From positions 124,001-188,000 of the forward strand of contig CAKPDN010000001.1 in the NCBI GenBank assembly GCA_934149005.1: a stretch of 64,000 nt of DNA, given 5' to 3'. Under the pieces are notes generated by a model that saw only the letters and a program-made list of their open reading frames with translations, did not search any database and was not told the origin of the DNA. How positions within the stretch are numbered: position 1 is the first letter of the stretch; each line of letters starts with the position of its first letter. Shown in pieces: positions 9,130-17,888 of the stretch. The DNA is from an uncultured Clostridia bacterium. GTDB taxonomy: Bacteria; Bacillota; Clostridia; TANB77; CAG-508. Made by a program: the position numbers and the translations under genes.

Positions 9130-9900
9130 TTATTCAAAATAATGCTCGCTGTCTCCGTTTTCTATCTCATTTATTAAATTAATTTCTTGCCAATAAGATA
9201 GCTCCTTTTCATAATATTGTAAAATTTGAGAAGCTCTAATTAAAATTATTCTTTTAATTGTAAATTGTTCTTTTTCTTCAAGTCTTTGATTTTTTCGTGC
9301 GTTTTCTTCACTGGCATATTCTTTTTTACGATTCATATAATAAACATTTTTTAGTGTTCTATCTAGTTCTCCTAACAATATTTTATCTCCTTGTGTATCG
9401 TGTATTACAATAGCATTTTTAAATTCTTTTGTAACCATCCATCCTCCTATATTATAATATATATCCACATCATCACGTTTTTCTGTGACACATAACCATC
9501 GTTCATCCACCATATTACTAAATATTTTCATTACTGCTGCATTTGGAAAACACAGTTGTGTTAATGAGCTTTGAAGAACTTTTTCTAATGAATCTTCTCC
9601 AAATATAAGATTTGTAACACTTAAATTATATAATACGTTTTCATCTTTGTTTGCTCTTGTTTCCATATCACTTAATAGTTTAGTATCTTTTTGTTCATAA
9701 ATTCCCTCAAGTTGTCCTTTTAATTCTAATTTAAATTTATATATTTCTGCTCTATAATTTCTTATTTTTTGTGTTAGGTCTAATAATTCTTCCATATTAG
9801 TGGTATATCTGGAAATCTGTTCCATTTCTTTATCTACTATTTTTTCATTTTTTTGTTCTATTTCATACTGATTTCTAGCTTTTTCGTTATCTTTAAACAC
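9130..9900 (-). CDS. Unknown protein with coiled coil, last gene of the VWA/MoxR operon
   Basis: A 256-aa soluble protein that I do not recognise. Residues 1-75 are charged and predicted coiled coil (EQISRYTTNMEELLDLTQKI and onward). The middle contains WLCVTEKRDDVDIYYNIGGW, and the C-terminal 60 residues are helical. The C-terminal motif ELSYWQEINLINEI resembles ELNTWREINLKINI at the end of the neighbouring 104-aa protein, so the two may share an ancestral or docking segment. No signal peptide or membrane segment is seen. Operon position suggests it works with the AAA+ ATPase and VWA protein, but the function is unknown. Confidence 0.7.
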   Translation of the reverse strand: MFKDNEKARNQYEIEQKNEKIVDKEMEQISRYTTNMEELLDLTQKIRNYRAEIYKFKLELKGQLEGIYEQKDTKLLSDMETRANKDENVLYNLSVTNLIFGEDSLEKVLQSSLTQLCFPNAAVMKIFSNMVDERWLCVTEKRDDVDIYYNIGGWMVTKEFKNAIVIHDTQGDKILLGELDRTLKNVYYMNRKKEYASEENARKNQRLEEKEQFTIKRIILIRASQILQYYEKELSYWQEINLINEIENGDSEHYFE

Positions 9901-9922
9901 AATTTTTTCTCCTTTCAGTTTC

Positions 9923-10237
9923 TTATATATTGATTTTTAAATTAATTTCTCTCCAAGTGTTCAATTCTTTATTAATAACATTATAAACTTCAAATATTCT
10001 TTTTTCTATATCCTTTGTTTTACTTATTTTTATATTTATTGTCTCTTTAATACTATATGCTTTTTCCAATAGCCCTTTCTCTTTTAAATTTTGTTGTATA
10101 TAGTATATTTCATTAATATCTTCTTTTGCCCAATTTATAATTTCTTTATATTTTATATACTCAGATATTTTTTCTAAATTATTTGCTAATTTAAAGATTT
10201 TTTTAGTATTTATAACGTTAATTTCTTTTATCTCCAT
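9923..10237 (-). CDS. Small unknown helical protein in the VWA/MoxR operon
   Basis: A 104-aa protein, rich in Ile, Lys and Glu and predicted almost entirely helical. It is not recognised. It ends ELNTWREINLKINI, close to the W-x-EINL segment near the end of the 256-aa protein just downstream. It lies 22 bases upstream of that gene and 26 bases downstream of the AAA+ gene, so all are probably co-transcribed. A role as an adaptor for the ATPase is possible but is inference only. Confidence 0.65.
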   Translation of the reverse strand: MEIKEINVINTKKIFKLANNLEKISEYIKYKEIINWAKEDINEIYYIQQNLKEKGLLEKAYSIKETINIKISKTKDIEKRIFEVYNVINKELNTWREINLKINI

Positions 10238-10263
10238 ATGATAATCTGTCTCCTTTTAATACT

Positions 10264-12691
10264 TTATAATTCTTTAGTATTTTCTATTTCATTAAATTTG
10301 ATTTCTGAAATTTCTTCTATCTTTTTAATAACTTCTGCTTTTTCTCCACTTATTATTTCACTATGACTTATAAATGACTTTTTTTCTATTAATTCTAGTT
10401 CTTCTTCTGAGCTTTCTTTTATACTACAATTTAATCCATTTTTGCTTATAAGAAATTTTGCTATTAATACAGGATTTTTTTCTGTTTTATTTTCATATTT
10501 TAAATAATAAACTTCATTATCTACTTCTTCATATTTACAATTTTTACTTGTGATATGTTCTCTATTACTATATAATAAACAATTCAATTTCATTTCAATA
10601 GCATCTTTTGATAGCATATTAATTCCACATGCATTTATATTTCCAATCATATTTACAATCATATGAAAAGCTTGTACTGGTGTTACCATCGTGTTTGAAT
10701 AAAATTTATATAAGTTTTTATACTGTTCTCCTTCTTGTTCTATAATTCTAACTGCTATCACTTTATTGCTTAAACCTTGATATAAAACTATTCCATCATT
10801 ATATACTGCTGCTTTCTGTTTTTTGTATTTTTCACTTGTTAAAATTTTTCCTAATTTTTCTGAAGCTTCTTTATTAAATTTTAATTTTTCTGGACTATTA
10901 GTTTTTTCTAAAACAATTTTTCCTATTTCTGTCCAATTTCCATTACTAGAAATATCAAATATACTCTCACTACTATTTATATCTATTTTTTGTATCTCTC
11001 CTTGTGGGGTATTTTCTACAATAAAGTTTTTATTTTTATCTACTTCTAGTTCTTGTTCTTCATCATTTTTTAATATGTTTAAATCAGTGTCTTGTAGCGG
11101 TCTACCTAATAATTTTTGTAATAATTCTTTTTGTTTTATTAATATTTGTTCTTTTTCTTCTAATAATTTTTCTATTTCTTCTTTTTTGGCTTGTACATAA
11201 TTATGATTAGCTAATTTTGCTTGTACTTCTTCATTAATTTTCCTTATTTGCTCATTTGTGGCATCTATTCTTTCTTTTACCTCTTTATCCATTTTATTTG
11301 CTTTTTCTTCAAATAATTTTTCTGTCTTTTCTCGTTCTTCCTCTATTTTTTTGTTAGCTGATTCTAGTGCATCTTTTTGTGCGTTATCTCTTAATTGATT
11401 TGTTTCTTTTTCACGCTGTTTTATTTCTTTTTGTAATTTTTCTGATTTTTCATCGAATATTTTTTGTGCAGATTGAATAGCATCTTGTTCAGCATTTTCC
11501 CTTAATTTCTTTGTTTCTTCTTCTCTTTTTATTAATTCTTCTTCTTTTTCTTTTAATTTGGCTGTTTTCTCTTCCATCTCTTTTTTTCTTTTTGAATATT
11601 CTTTTGTTTCTTCTTCCATAATTTTTCTTTGAGCTTCTAATTCCTCTTTCTTTTCTTCTAGTTCTTTTGATACTTTTCTTAATTGTTTTGGATAAAAGTT
11701 TATTGCCATTTCTGTTTTTAATCTATCCATATCGTTTTTATCATTTCTGCCAACAGCATCAAGTATGCAATTATACCATTCTATTAACTCATTGTTATGT
11801 TTTACTAATTCTCTAAAGGTTTCTACATCATTCTCATTTTTAAACATGTTCGCTATAATTGCTGTAGCTATAATATCTGATTTATTTGCTCCCATATTCA
11901 TTAAGTCTTCTGCATCTTTTATTGCTTGCATACATTCAGAACAAGCTGGTATTCTTGAAAAGTTATCTTTTTGTTCATAAATAGCTGTGTATAATAGTAT
12001 TATAGAATCTCTTATTGATTGATTATTATCTTTTAATGAATTGTTTATTGCTTTACAAAGAATATCTGGTTTCATATAATCTAATTCTAAAAATTTTAAT
12101 CTTCTTGTTAATGGTCCTGATAATTCTTCTCTATGATCATTTTTACATACTATCACTTGCAAATTTTTTAAGTATTCTTCTTTTATAGTAGCTGTTCCTC
12201 TTTGTGTTGTATTTATTTCACCATCTTGTAAAAAATCTAGTAAAAATGTGTCTGTTTCTTCTCTTGCTTTATCATATTCATCTAAAAATAATAATACATT
12301 TTTTCCTTTATTTACCAAATCTATTGCTTGTAGCACTTTTCCTGGTAATATTATTTTATCTCTATCTTTATCATCAACAACAGCTTCTGTTATATTTATT
12401 TCTTCATATAAATCTGCTTTTCCTGTAGATGTATTACATGTATAACTCACTATGTCTATCTTTTTATTTAGCATTTTTTCTAAAACTTTTTTATATGTTT
12501 TTGCGTAAAAACTTTTTCCTGCACCTGGTGGTCCTGAAAGACATATTGAATGAAGTCCCTGTCCAACTTGACCTTTTTTTTTCATTGATTCTATTCCTAA
12601 TGCTGTTTGTAATACCAATTGACGAGTTGGATAATATCCGTGCATCTTCCATATATTGTTTTACTGTTTCTATATTTGTAGTTGCTTTCAT
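10264..12691 (-). CDS. MoxR-type AAA+ ATPase with coiled coil; +1 shift at CGGA near the start
   Basis: Read as one gene of about 808 aa. An AAA+ module occupies roughly residues 20-300: Walker A GPPGAGKS, Walker B LLFLDEYDKA, and a likely arginine finger in LTRRLKF. A long coiled coil follows (about 340-540, Glu/Lys-rich), then a globular C-terminal domain I do not recognise. MoxR ATPases usually remodel targets together with VWA proteins, and a VWA gene lies two genes upstream. Translation should start at 12691 (MKATTNIETVKQYMEDA). Codon 18 at 12640-12638 is CGG followed by A, and skipping the C gives DA-GYYPTRQLV in the main frame. The later ATG at 12645 has no properly spaced ribosome site. 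Confidence 0.75.
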
Positions 12692-12715
12692 ATATATTAT
12701 TTACCTTTCTATATT

Positions 12716-13078
12716 TTATAGTAACATTAATATTATTTTATTGCGATATTTCATTAATTCTAAAATACTATCATCTTTACACTTAATTCCATATATTGGT
12801 GTTATATTTCTTAATATTTCTAAATTTGAATAACAATTAGTGTCAGTCCAGATTTCTCCTATTTTTTTATTTTCTTTTTCAAAAATAATGACATCATCCT
12901 TTATATATACTAACAAATCTTGTATTTTTATTGGTAAAAAATCTTGTATAATATTTTTAGGAGTTAATCCTTTTATATTATAAGTACAAGTAATAAGTAA
13001 TTTTCTAAAATTGTCATCTTTGTTTTTTTTCATAGTTTTACAAGCTATATTCATCTTCTCCAAATTCATCTCTTCCAT
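12716..13078 (-). CDS. Unknown protein between the VWA and MoxR genes
   Basis: A protein of about 120 aa, not recognised. It mixes helices and strands, with no signal peptide or membrane segment. The ATG at 13078 has GGAG about 9 nt upstream and lies inside the last codons of the VWA gene in another frame, so the two are translationally coupled. A GTG one codon earlier is possible. The MoxR gene starts 24 bases after its stop. Conserved position between a VWA protein and its ATPase would suggest a subunit or adaptor, but no family evidence is visible. Confidence 0.65.
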   Translation of the reverse strand: MEEMNLEKMNIACKTMKKNKDDNFRKLLITCTYNIKGLTPKNIIQDFLPIKIQDLLVYIKDDVIIFEKENKKIGEIWTDTNCYSNLEILRNITPIYGIKCKDDSILELMKYRNKIILMLL

Positions 13079-14886
13079 CACTATCTTCTCCTAACAAATT
13101 GCTATAATTTGACATTGTATTTTGATTTACATTGTATCTATAAATATTTCTAAATTCTTTTTTCCCCAATTTTCTCTGTTTTCTTTCATATACTTTGCTA
13201 TTTATATGTTTTAAATGTTCTACTATATCTTTTTCATTTCGTGTTTTAAAAAATTTACCTTTAAATTGTTCTAATTCTCCTTCTTTCCAACTTCTATTAA
13301 AACAGAACCAATATACTTCACATTTTTTTGATAAATTTTCTATTTCATCTTTTGGGTCAAAATCACTAAAGACTACGACTTTTTCTGCATTATTTTGAAT
13401 TAAATATTCATCTATTTCTATTCCTTCAAGATAATCTATTTTTATTTTTTTTGTATTTATATCTCCAAAAAAATATCTACTATTTACAAAACAACTTAAA
13501 TATTCCATAATATTTATAAATTGTTCTGGTGTACAATTTTTGGGTATTTCGTTTATTTGTGCATATGCATTTTGATTAAATCCAACTATAATTTTTACAC
13601 CTTTTTTCATTATCCTTAATGCCATTATTGATAGTACTCTAGTATATTCTTCCATACTCCCTGATAAATCAAAATAAAATGATAATGGTATGTTTTCTCC
13701 GCTCTCCACTTTCCTTTTTGTAACCATGCTTGTCTAATTTCATTTTATTTAGATTTTTAGTTACTTTGTCTTTAATAAGTTCTGTTACATTCCATACTAA
13801 ATCTCCATTATCTTCTTTATAAGCATCTTGTTTTTTATTCAAATCTGCTTTCTTAGAAAAAGTTTGATTAAAGAATTTATCAATTAGCATGTTTATCACA
13901 CTATCTGGAACTTCAGCTTCATCTAAGTTTTCTAATTTATTTTCTACATTATTATAGTGTTTTCTATTAGATTTTTTAGCCATTTGGCTAAACATGTTTT
14001 CATTTTCTTCTCTATTTTTGTTTTGTTCTTCACTTTCTTCTGTTTGTGTATCTGTTTCTTGCTGTGTATTTTCGCTTTGTTCTTCTTCTTTTTCTTCTGA
14101 TTGCTCATCTGTTTCTTGCTGTTTATTTTCGCTTTGTTCTTCTTCTTTTTCTTCTGATTGCTCATCTGTTTCTTGCTGTGTATTTTCTCTTTGTTCTTCT
14201 TCTTTTTCTTCTGATTGCTCATCTGTTTCTTGCTGTGTATTTTCTCTTTGTTCTTCTTCTTTTTCTTCTGGTTGCTCATCTGTTTCTTGCTGTGTATTTT
14301 CGCTTTGTTCTTCTTCTTTTTCTTCTGATTGCTCATCTGTTTCTTGCTGTGTATTTTCTCTTTGTTCTTCTTCTTTTTCTTCTGATTGCTCATCTGTTTC
14401 TTGCTGTGTATTTTCGTTTTGTTCTTCTTCTTTTTCCTCTGGTTGCTCATCTGTTTCTTGCTGTGCATTTTCTCTTTGTTCTTCTTCTTTTTCTTCTGGT
14501 TGCTCATCTGTTTCTTGCTGTCTATTTTCGTTTTGTTCTTCTTCTTTTTCTTTTTCTTCTGATTGCTCATCTGTTTCTTGCTGTGTATTTTCGTTTTGTT
14601 CTTCTTCTTTTTCTTCTGGTTGCTCATCTGTTTCTTGCTGTGTATTTTCGTTTTGTTCTTCTTCTTTTTCTTTTTCTTCTGATTGCTTATCTGTTTCTTG
14701 CTGTGTATTTTCGTTTTGTTCTTCTTCTTTTTCTTTTTCTTCTGATTGCTCATCTGTTTCTTGCTGTGCATTTTCGCTTTGTTCTTCTTGTTTTTCCTCT
14801 GGTTGCTCATCTGTTTCTTGCTGTGTATTTTCGCTTTGTTCTTTATTTTTTATTTGCTCTTCTAATTTCCATAATTTAATACTCAT
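13038..14886 (-). CDS. VWA-domain protein with 14 Glu/Gln-rich repeats; +1 shift at CGGA joins two frames
   Basis: Read as one protein of about 615 aa. It starts at 14886 (MSIKLWKLEEQIKN) after AGAAGG, with 14 tandem copies of a 19- or 21-aa unit (consensus EEQSENTQQETDEQSEEKE), then a Lys-rich helical linker and a von Willebrand A domain with MIDAS motif DLSGSMEEY. The first frame ends at 13669. Codon 396 at 13701-13699 is CGG followed by A; skipping the C gives KKESGE-GENIPLSFYFD and enters the VWA frame, which runs to 13038. The downstream frame has its own ATG at 13727 but no ribosome site. VWA plus MoxR pairs commonly form metal-dependent remodelling complexes. The acidic repeat arm is probably disordered. 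Confidence 0.75.
14080..14870 (-). repeat. Tandem 57/63-bp coding repeats
   Basis: About 14 tandem units within the VWA gene, each 57 bp, or 63 bp where an extra Lys-Glu pair occurs. All unit lengths are multiples of three, so reading frame survives copy-number change. Neighbouring units differ mainly by single bases (Ser/Pro, Ser/Asn/Arg, Thr/Ala/Lys), as expected for recent slippage or unequal recombination. Confidence 0.95.
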
Positions 14887-14925
14887 ATAAAACCTTCTTA
14901 TTAAAATTTCAAAAACTCTTTCAAA

Positions 14926-14954
14926 ATTATATATCATTTTACATAATTTGTCAA
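14926..14954 (-). promoter_or_regulatory. Perfect consensus sigmaA promoter of the VWA/MoxR operon
   Basis: TTGACA (14949-14954), exactly 17 nt, then TATAAT (14926-14931) on the minus strand, about 40 bp upstream of the VWA start codon. It implies strong constitutive transcription of the five-gene operon. Confidence 0.85.
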
Positions 14955-15001
14955 CTTTTTTCGTTTACATTTTGTTGTTATGTTATTCTATATTAAAATA
15001 T

Positions 15002-15024
15002 AAAAAGCCCCCCGCTTGGGAGGC
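15002..15024 (-). terminator. Terminator downstream of the lipase-like gene
   Basis: Minus strand GCCTCCC-AAGC-GGGGGGC followed by TTTTTA. It is unusually GC-rich for this window. It separates the lipase-like transcript from the VWA operon promoter. Confidence 0.8.
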
Positions 15025-15143
15025 AAATTCGTATTTTATTTTACTATTTTTTCATACATTTTCATTAATTCAGCTACACAATCTGATTCGGTCATTTTCT
15101 ATAAATTCAGTGGGCTATTATTTTATTTAAATTGAACTTTTAA

Positions 15144-16250
15144 TTATTTTGATTTTTCTGGCAATTTAGGTAATTCTTCAAAAATATTATTTTTAGCAAT
15201 TTTAAATAAAGCATTTAAAGTTTGCCATATCATTTCTTTCGTTTCACTATCAATGTTTTTATATGTTGTTAAAATTGTTTTTGCATTAATAAACCATTTG
15301 ACTTTTAAATCTTTCATTGTTTGAGCATCTGTTGTACTTAGAATTTCAAACACAACATCTATAACCTCTTCTCTTTTTTTAGGTTCTACATTTTCAAGCC
15401 ATCCTTTTATGGTTTTATCTATAAACTCACTACTATTTGTAAGTTCATTTGAATATATAAAGTTATTTCCTAAAAGTTGCCAGCTATATAAATCATGTTG
15501 CATTATTCCTTTTTGTGTGCTTTCTACAACTGTATATTTTTCTTTATGATTCATCAATCTTCCAATAATAGATGATTGTGGTATATAAGTATGTACTTTC
15601 TTTATCATTTTTTGATATTCAGGTGTTTCAATTACATCTTCGCAAAAACCTGGTCCATCATTATTGTATACATTTATTATTCTATCTTTAATTTCATCAT
15701 CAATAAATGTAGCGGCATAAACTGCTATATTTCCGCCTTTTGAATGACCTCCCACTCTAATTTTTTTATTTGGATATTCTTTTGCTACCATTTCTAAATA
15801 TTTTTTTGCAGATATTTGAGATGCAATATGGCTCTTAAAGCTCATGTTAAAATCCTCTTTCCATCCTATTATTGTGTTATCTGTTCCTCTAAATGATATA
15901 TATATAGTATCATCTGGCATTAATACTGTGATTGCCGAAAATTGTTTTTCTTGCTCTGCATCTATTTTATTTATATACTTTGTAGCAAGCATTTCTCCAA
16001 ATCTTTTTGATTTTCCCATTAATGGAAATAAATCTACATCATCTTTCCATAATATGGTCAATTTATTTACATCTTCTTTTTGAAATCTTTCGTTTAATTC
16101 TTTTATTGTTACAACTTCATCTTCTTTTATTATTGTATCAAATGGAAAATATGAAAATCTTGATAATATTAAATTATCAATTTCGTTGAATTCAGACTGA
16201 TTTAAATTTAAGTCTCCTCTCCATTTTGTATAATCACAAACATTTGGCAT
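15144..16250 (-). CDS. Mbeg1-like alpha/beta hydrolase (DUF2974)
   Basis: A protein of about 368 aa with an alpha/beta-hydrolase fold of the Mbeg1-like/DUF2974 family, predicted lipase-like esterase. The nucleophile elbow is RVGGHSKGGN, and upstream SFRGTDNTIIGWKEDFNM is the family oxyanion-region motif. YNNDGPGF follows. I start it at 16250 (MPNVCDYTKWRGDL), which matches the family N-terminus; an ATG three codons earlier sits too close to the AAGGA ribosome site, and one at 16307 would add a proline-rich stretch. No signal peptide is seen, so it is probably cytoplasmic. The substrate is unknown. Confidence 0.85.
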   Translation of the reverse strand: MPNVCDYTKWRGDLNLNQSEFNEIDNLILSRFSYFPFDTIIKEDEVVTIKELNERFQKEDVNKLTILWKDDVDLFPLMGKSKRFGEMLATKYINKIDAEQEKQFSAITVLMPDDTIYISFRGTDNTIIGWKEDFNMSFKSHIASQISAKKYLEMVAKEYPNKKIRVGGHSKGGNIAVYAATFIDDEIKDRIINVYNNDGPGFCEDVIETPEYQKMIKKVHTYIPQSSIIGRLMNHKEKYTVVESTQKGIMQHDLYSWQLLGNNFIYSNELTNSSEFIDKTIKGWLENVEPKKREEVIDVVFEILSTTDAQTMKDLKVKWFINAKTILTTYKNIDSETKEMIWQTLNALFKIAKNNIFEELPKLPEKSK

Positions 16251-16369
16251 ATATATCATTCCTTTTCTTTTTGGGGGATTACGGGGCCACCACATAAAAT
16301 CCCTCATTAAATATTTTACTTTTACTTAATTTTAAATTATTTTATAAAAAAAGTAAATAAAATATATAA

Positions 16370-16397
16370 AAAAAGAGTAGCTTTGTAGCTACTTTTT
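16370..16397 (-). terminator. Terminator after rpmE
   Basis: Minus strand AAAAAGTAGCT-ACAA-AGCTACTCTTTTTTT, located right after the L31 stop codon. Confidence 0.85.
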
Positions 16398-16403
16398 GTC
16401 GAC

Positions 16404-16604
16404 TTATGCAAGTCCATATTTCTTTTTAAATTTATCTGCTCTACCACCAACTGTTTCTTGTCTTAAGTTACCTGTCCAGTATGGATGACATTTTGAGCAA
16501 ACATCAACTTTTATATCTTTTTTTGTTGAACCAACTTCTAAAACATTACCACATGCACATGTGATTGTTGTTTGATTATATGCTGGATGTATTCCTTCTT
16601 TCAT
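16404..16604 (-). CDS. rpmE: 50S ribosomal protein L31
   Basis: A 66-aa protein matching bacterial L31 throughout (MKEGIHPAYNQTTITCACGN, ending GGRADKFKKKYGLA). It is the zinc-binding form with CAC and CSKC ligands. It is part of the large ribosomal subunit. The ribosome site is AGAGGTG and it has its own promoter (16648-16676). Confidence 0.97.
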   Translation of the reverse strand: MKEGIHPAYNQTTITCACGNVLEVGSTKKDIKVDVCSKCHPYWTGNLRQETVGGRADKFKKKYGLA

Positions 16605-16647
16605 TTAATTCACCTCTTTTTCGTATTTTATAACATGACTGTTTTTT

Positions 16648-16676
16648 ATAATAACATATTATCTAAAATTTTTCAA
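16648..16676 (-). promoter_or_regulatory. SigmaA-type promoter for rpmE
   Basis: TTGAAA (16671-16676), 17-nt spacer, TATTAT (16648-16653) on the minus strand, about 45 bp upstream of the L31 start. Confidence 0.65.
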
Positions 16677-16679
16677 GTA

Positions 16680-16844
16680 TTATTTTTGTTTGTTTTCATT
16701 TTTTTGTGAATCAAAAATATACTGTGCTGATTGTAGCATTTCTTTATTTAATGATAATTTATGTACTAACTTGTTCATTATATTAAATACACACGCAATT
16801 ATTAATATTAACATTCCAATCTTTTTCCAGTATTTTTTTAACAT
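16680..16844 (-). CDS. Small single-span membrane protein (54 aa)
   Basis: A short gene starting MLKKYWKKIGMLILIIACVF, giving a positively charged N-terminus and one hydrophobic segment (about residues 10-23), then a polar tail ending KNENKQK. The ATG at 16844 has GGGAG about 7 nt upstream, and a near-consensus promoter lies at 16878-16906, so it is very likely expressed. It sits between spoIIIAA and rpmE. I do not recognise the family. Its place directly after spoIIIAA is where spoIIIAB normally starts, but it is far too short to be SpoIIIAB. Confidence 0.7.
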   Translation of the reverse strand: MLKKYWKKIGMLILIIACVFNIMNKLVHKLSLNKEMLQSAQYIFDSQKNENKQK

Positions 16845-16877
16845 GATATTTCTCCCTTTTCAAAATAATACATATAT

Positions 16878-16906
16878 ATTATACTGTTATTTGGGCAAAA
16901 AGTCAA
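16878..16906 (-). promoter_or_regulatory. SigmaA-type promoter for the 54-aa membrane protein
   Basis: TTGACT (16901-16906), 17-nt spacer, TATAAT (16878-16883) on the minus strand. It begins just after the spoIIIAA stop codon and lies about 34 bp upstream of the small gene. Confidence 0.75.
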
Positions 16907-16913
16907 TGAAAAA

Positions 16914-17795
16914 TCATAAAAAGACTACTTTTTGTATTTCTCCATTTTCAATCAATTCATAAATTGACTTATTATTTTTTATATCTTCTATGTTTTTAGC
17001 ATGTATTGTAAATATTCCTTTTACTCCAGAATACATAGCATAGTTTATTGCTTCTATATCTTCTATGTTTCCAATTTCATCACATGCAATTATTTCAGGT
17101 GCCATTGTTCTTATCAACATATGTATTCCTTGATTTTTACTTACATTTTCTATAACATCTGTTCTTATGCCTACATCATTTTGTGCTACTCCTTTATACA
17201 TAGCTGCAATTTCTCCTCTTTCATCTACAACTCCACATGTTTTGCCTCTAAAATTAATTTCATCAATTCCATTACTTAATCTTCTAATTATATCTCTTAA
17301 GATTGTGGTTTTTCCTTTACCTGGAGGTGCAGCAATTATAGTATTATAGATTGTTTTATTTTCAATATCTATAATTTCTCTAAGTACTTTTGTACTGCAA
17401 TTTAGTATTTCTCTTGCTATTCTAAAATTTAGACTTGATATATATTTTACATTTATAATTTTCCCATTTTCTATAACACATGAGCCGGTTAATCCTACTC
17501 TATGCCCTCCTTTTATTGTTATAAATCCTTCACAAATTTGACTTTTATAAGCATATATTGAGTTTTCACAAAGTTTTTCTAATATTTGTAGTATTTCTGA
17601 TTGTGTAATATTATATTGTAATATTACATCTTTGTCTCTCATTTTTAATATTATTGGCCTATTTGTCCTCATTCGTATTTCTTGAATTTCATCTAATATA
17701 GTGCTGTTTTCTTTTGTTAGATTAAGAAATATTTGATATATATTATTGGGAAAATATTTTAATATTTCATTTTTATCTTTAATTTTAAATCTCAT
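16914..17795 (-). CDS. spoIIIAA: Stage III sporulation protein AA-like ATPase
   Basis: About 293 aa and similar to SpoIIIAA, the secretion-type ATPase of the SpoIIIA-SpoIIQ channel used by forespores. P-loop AAPPGKGKTTILRDIIR, then GVVDERGEIA and IRTMAPEIIACDEIGN (Walker B), then IFTIHAKN. An R-rich N-terminal domain is present (IQEIRMRTNRPIILK). The start is uncertain: the ATG at 17795 (MRFKIKDKNEILKYF) has AAAGGA directly against it, while an ATG at 17864 has no site. The C-terminus ends at QKVVFL, about 20-25 residues short of typical homologues. None of spoIIIAB-AH follows, so it is solitary here and may be a relic or part of a rearranged locus. Confidence 0.85.
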   Translation of the reverse strand: MRFKIKDKNEILKYFPNNIYQIFLNLTKENSTILDEIQEIRMRTNRPIILKMRDKDVILQYNITQSEILQILEKLCENSIYAYKSQICEGFITIKGGHRVGLTGSCVIENGKIINVKYISSLNFRIAREILNCSTKVLREIIDIENKTIYNTIIAAPPGKGKTTILRDIIRRLSNGIDEINFRGKTCGVVDERGEIAAMYKGVAQNDVGIRTDVIENVSKNQGIHMLIRTMAPEIIACDEIGNIEDIEAINYAMYSGVKGIFTIHAKNIEDIKNNKSIYELIENGEIQKVVFL

Positions 17796-17888
17796 TCCTT
17801 TCTTTTTGTACGTAATGAACAGGGTAAAATCCTCAGCATTCCTTCTGGGACATATTATATTCATATTTCATGTATTTTATGACATTTT

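Noticed and set aside
12491..12691. A separate 66-aa gene
   Set aside because: Its first 17 codons are the true start of the MoxR gene; the rest is out-of-frame reading after the CGGA site.
13038..13727. VWA protein as a separate gene starting at ATG 13727
   Set aside because: No ribosome site is visible, and the CGGA shift joins it to the upstream frame. It remains a possible second product.
13944..14810. Lys-rich minus-strand open frame across the same repeats
   Set aside because: It is a shifted reading of the same repeat, extremely basic and repetitive, with no start context.
14080..14870. Possible CRISPR array
   Set aside because: Units are contiguous with no unique spacers and are coding in frame.
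13994..14890. Long plus-strand open frames (Ser/Cys-rich and Leu-rich) opposite the VWA repeats
   Set aside because: They are the antisense reading of the tandem repeats, which stay open because unit length is a multiple of three. The minus-strand frame has a promoter, ribosome site and downstream VWA domain.
15037..15096. A 19-codon minus-strand frame starting MTESDCVAELMK
   Set aside because: No ribosome site or promoter; it may be a gene remnant.
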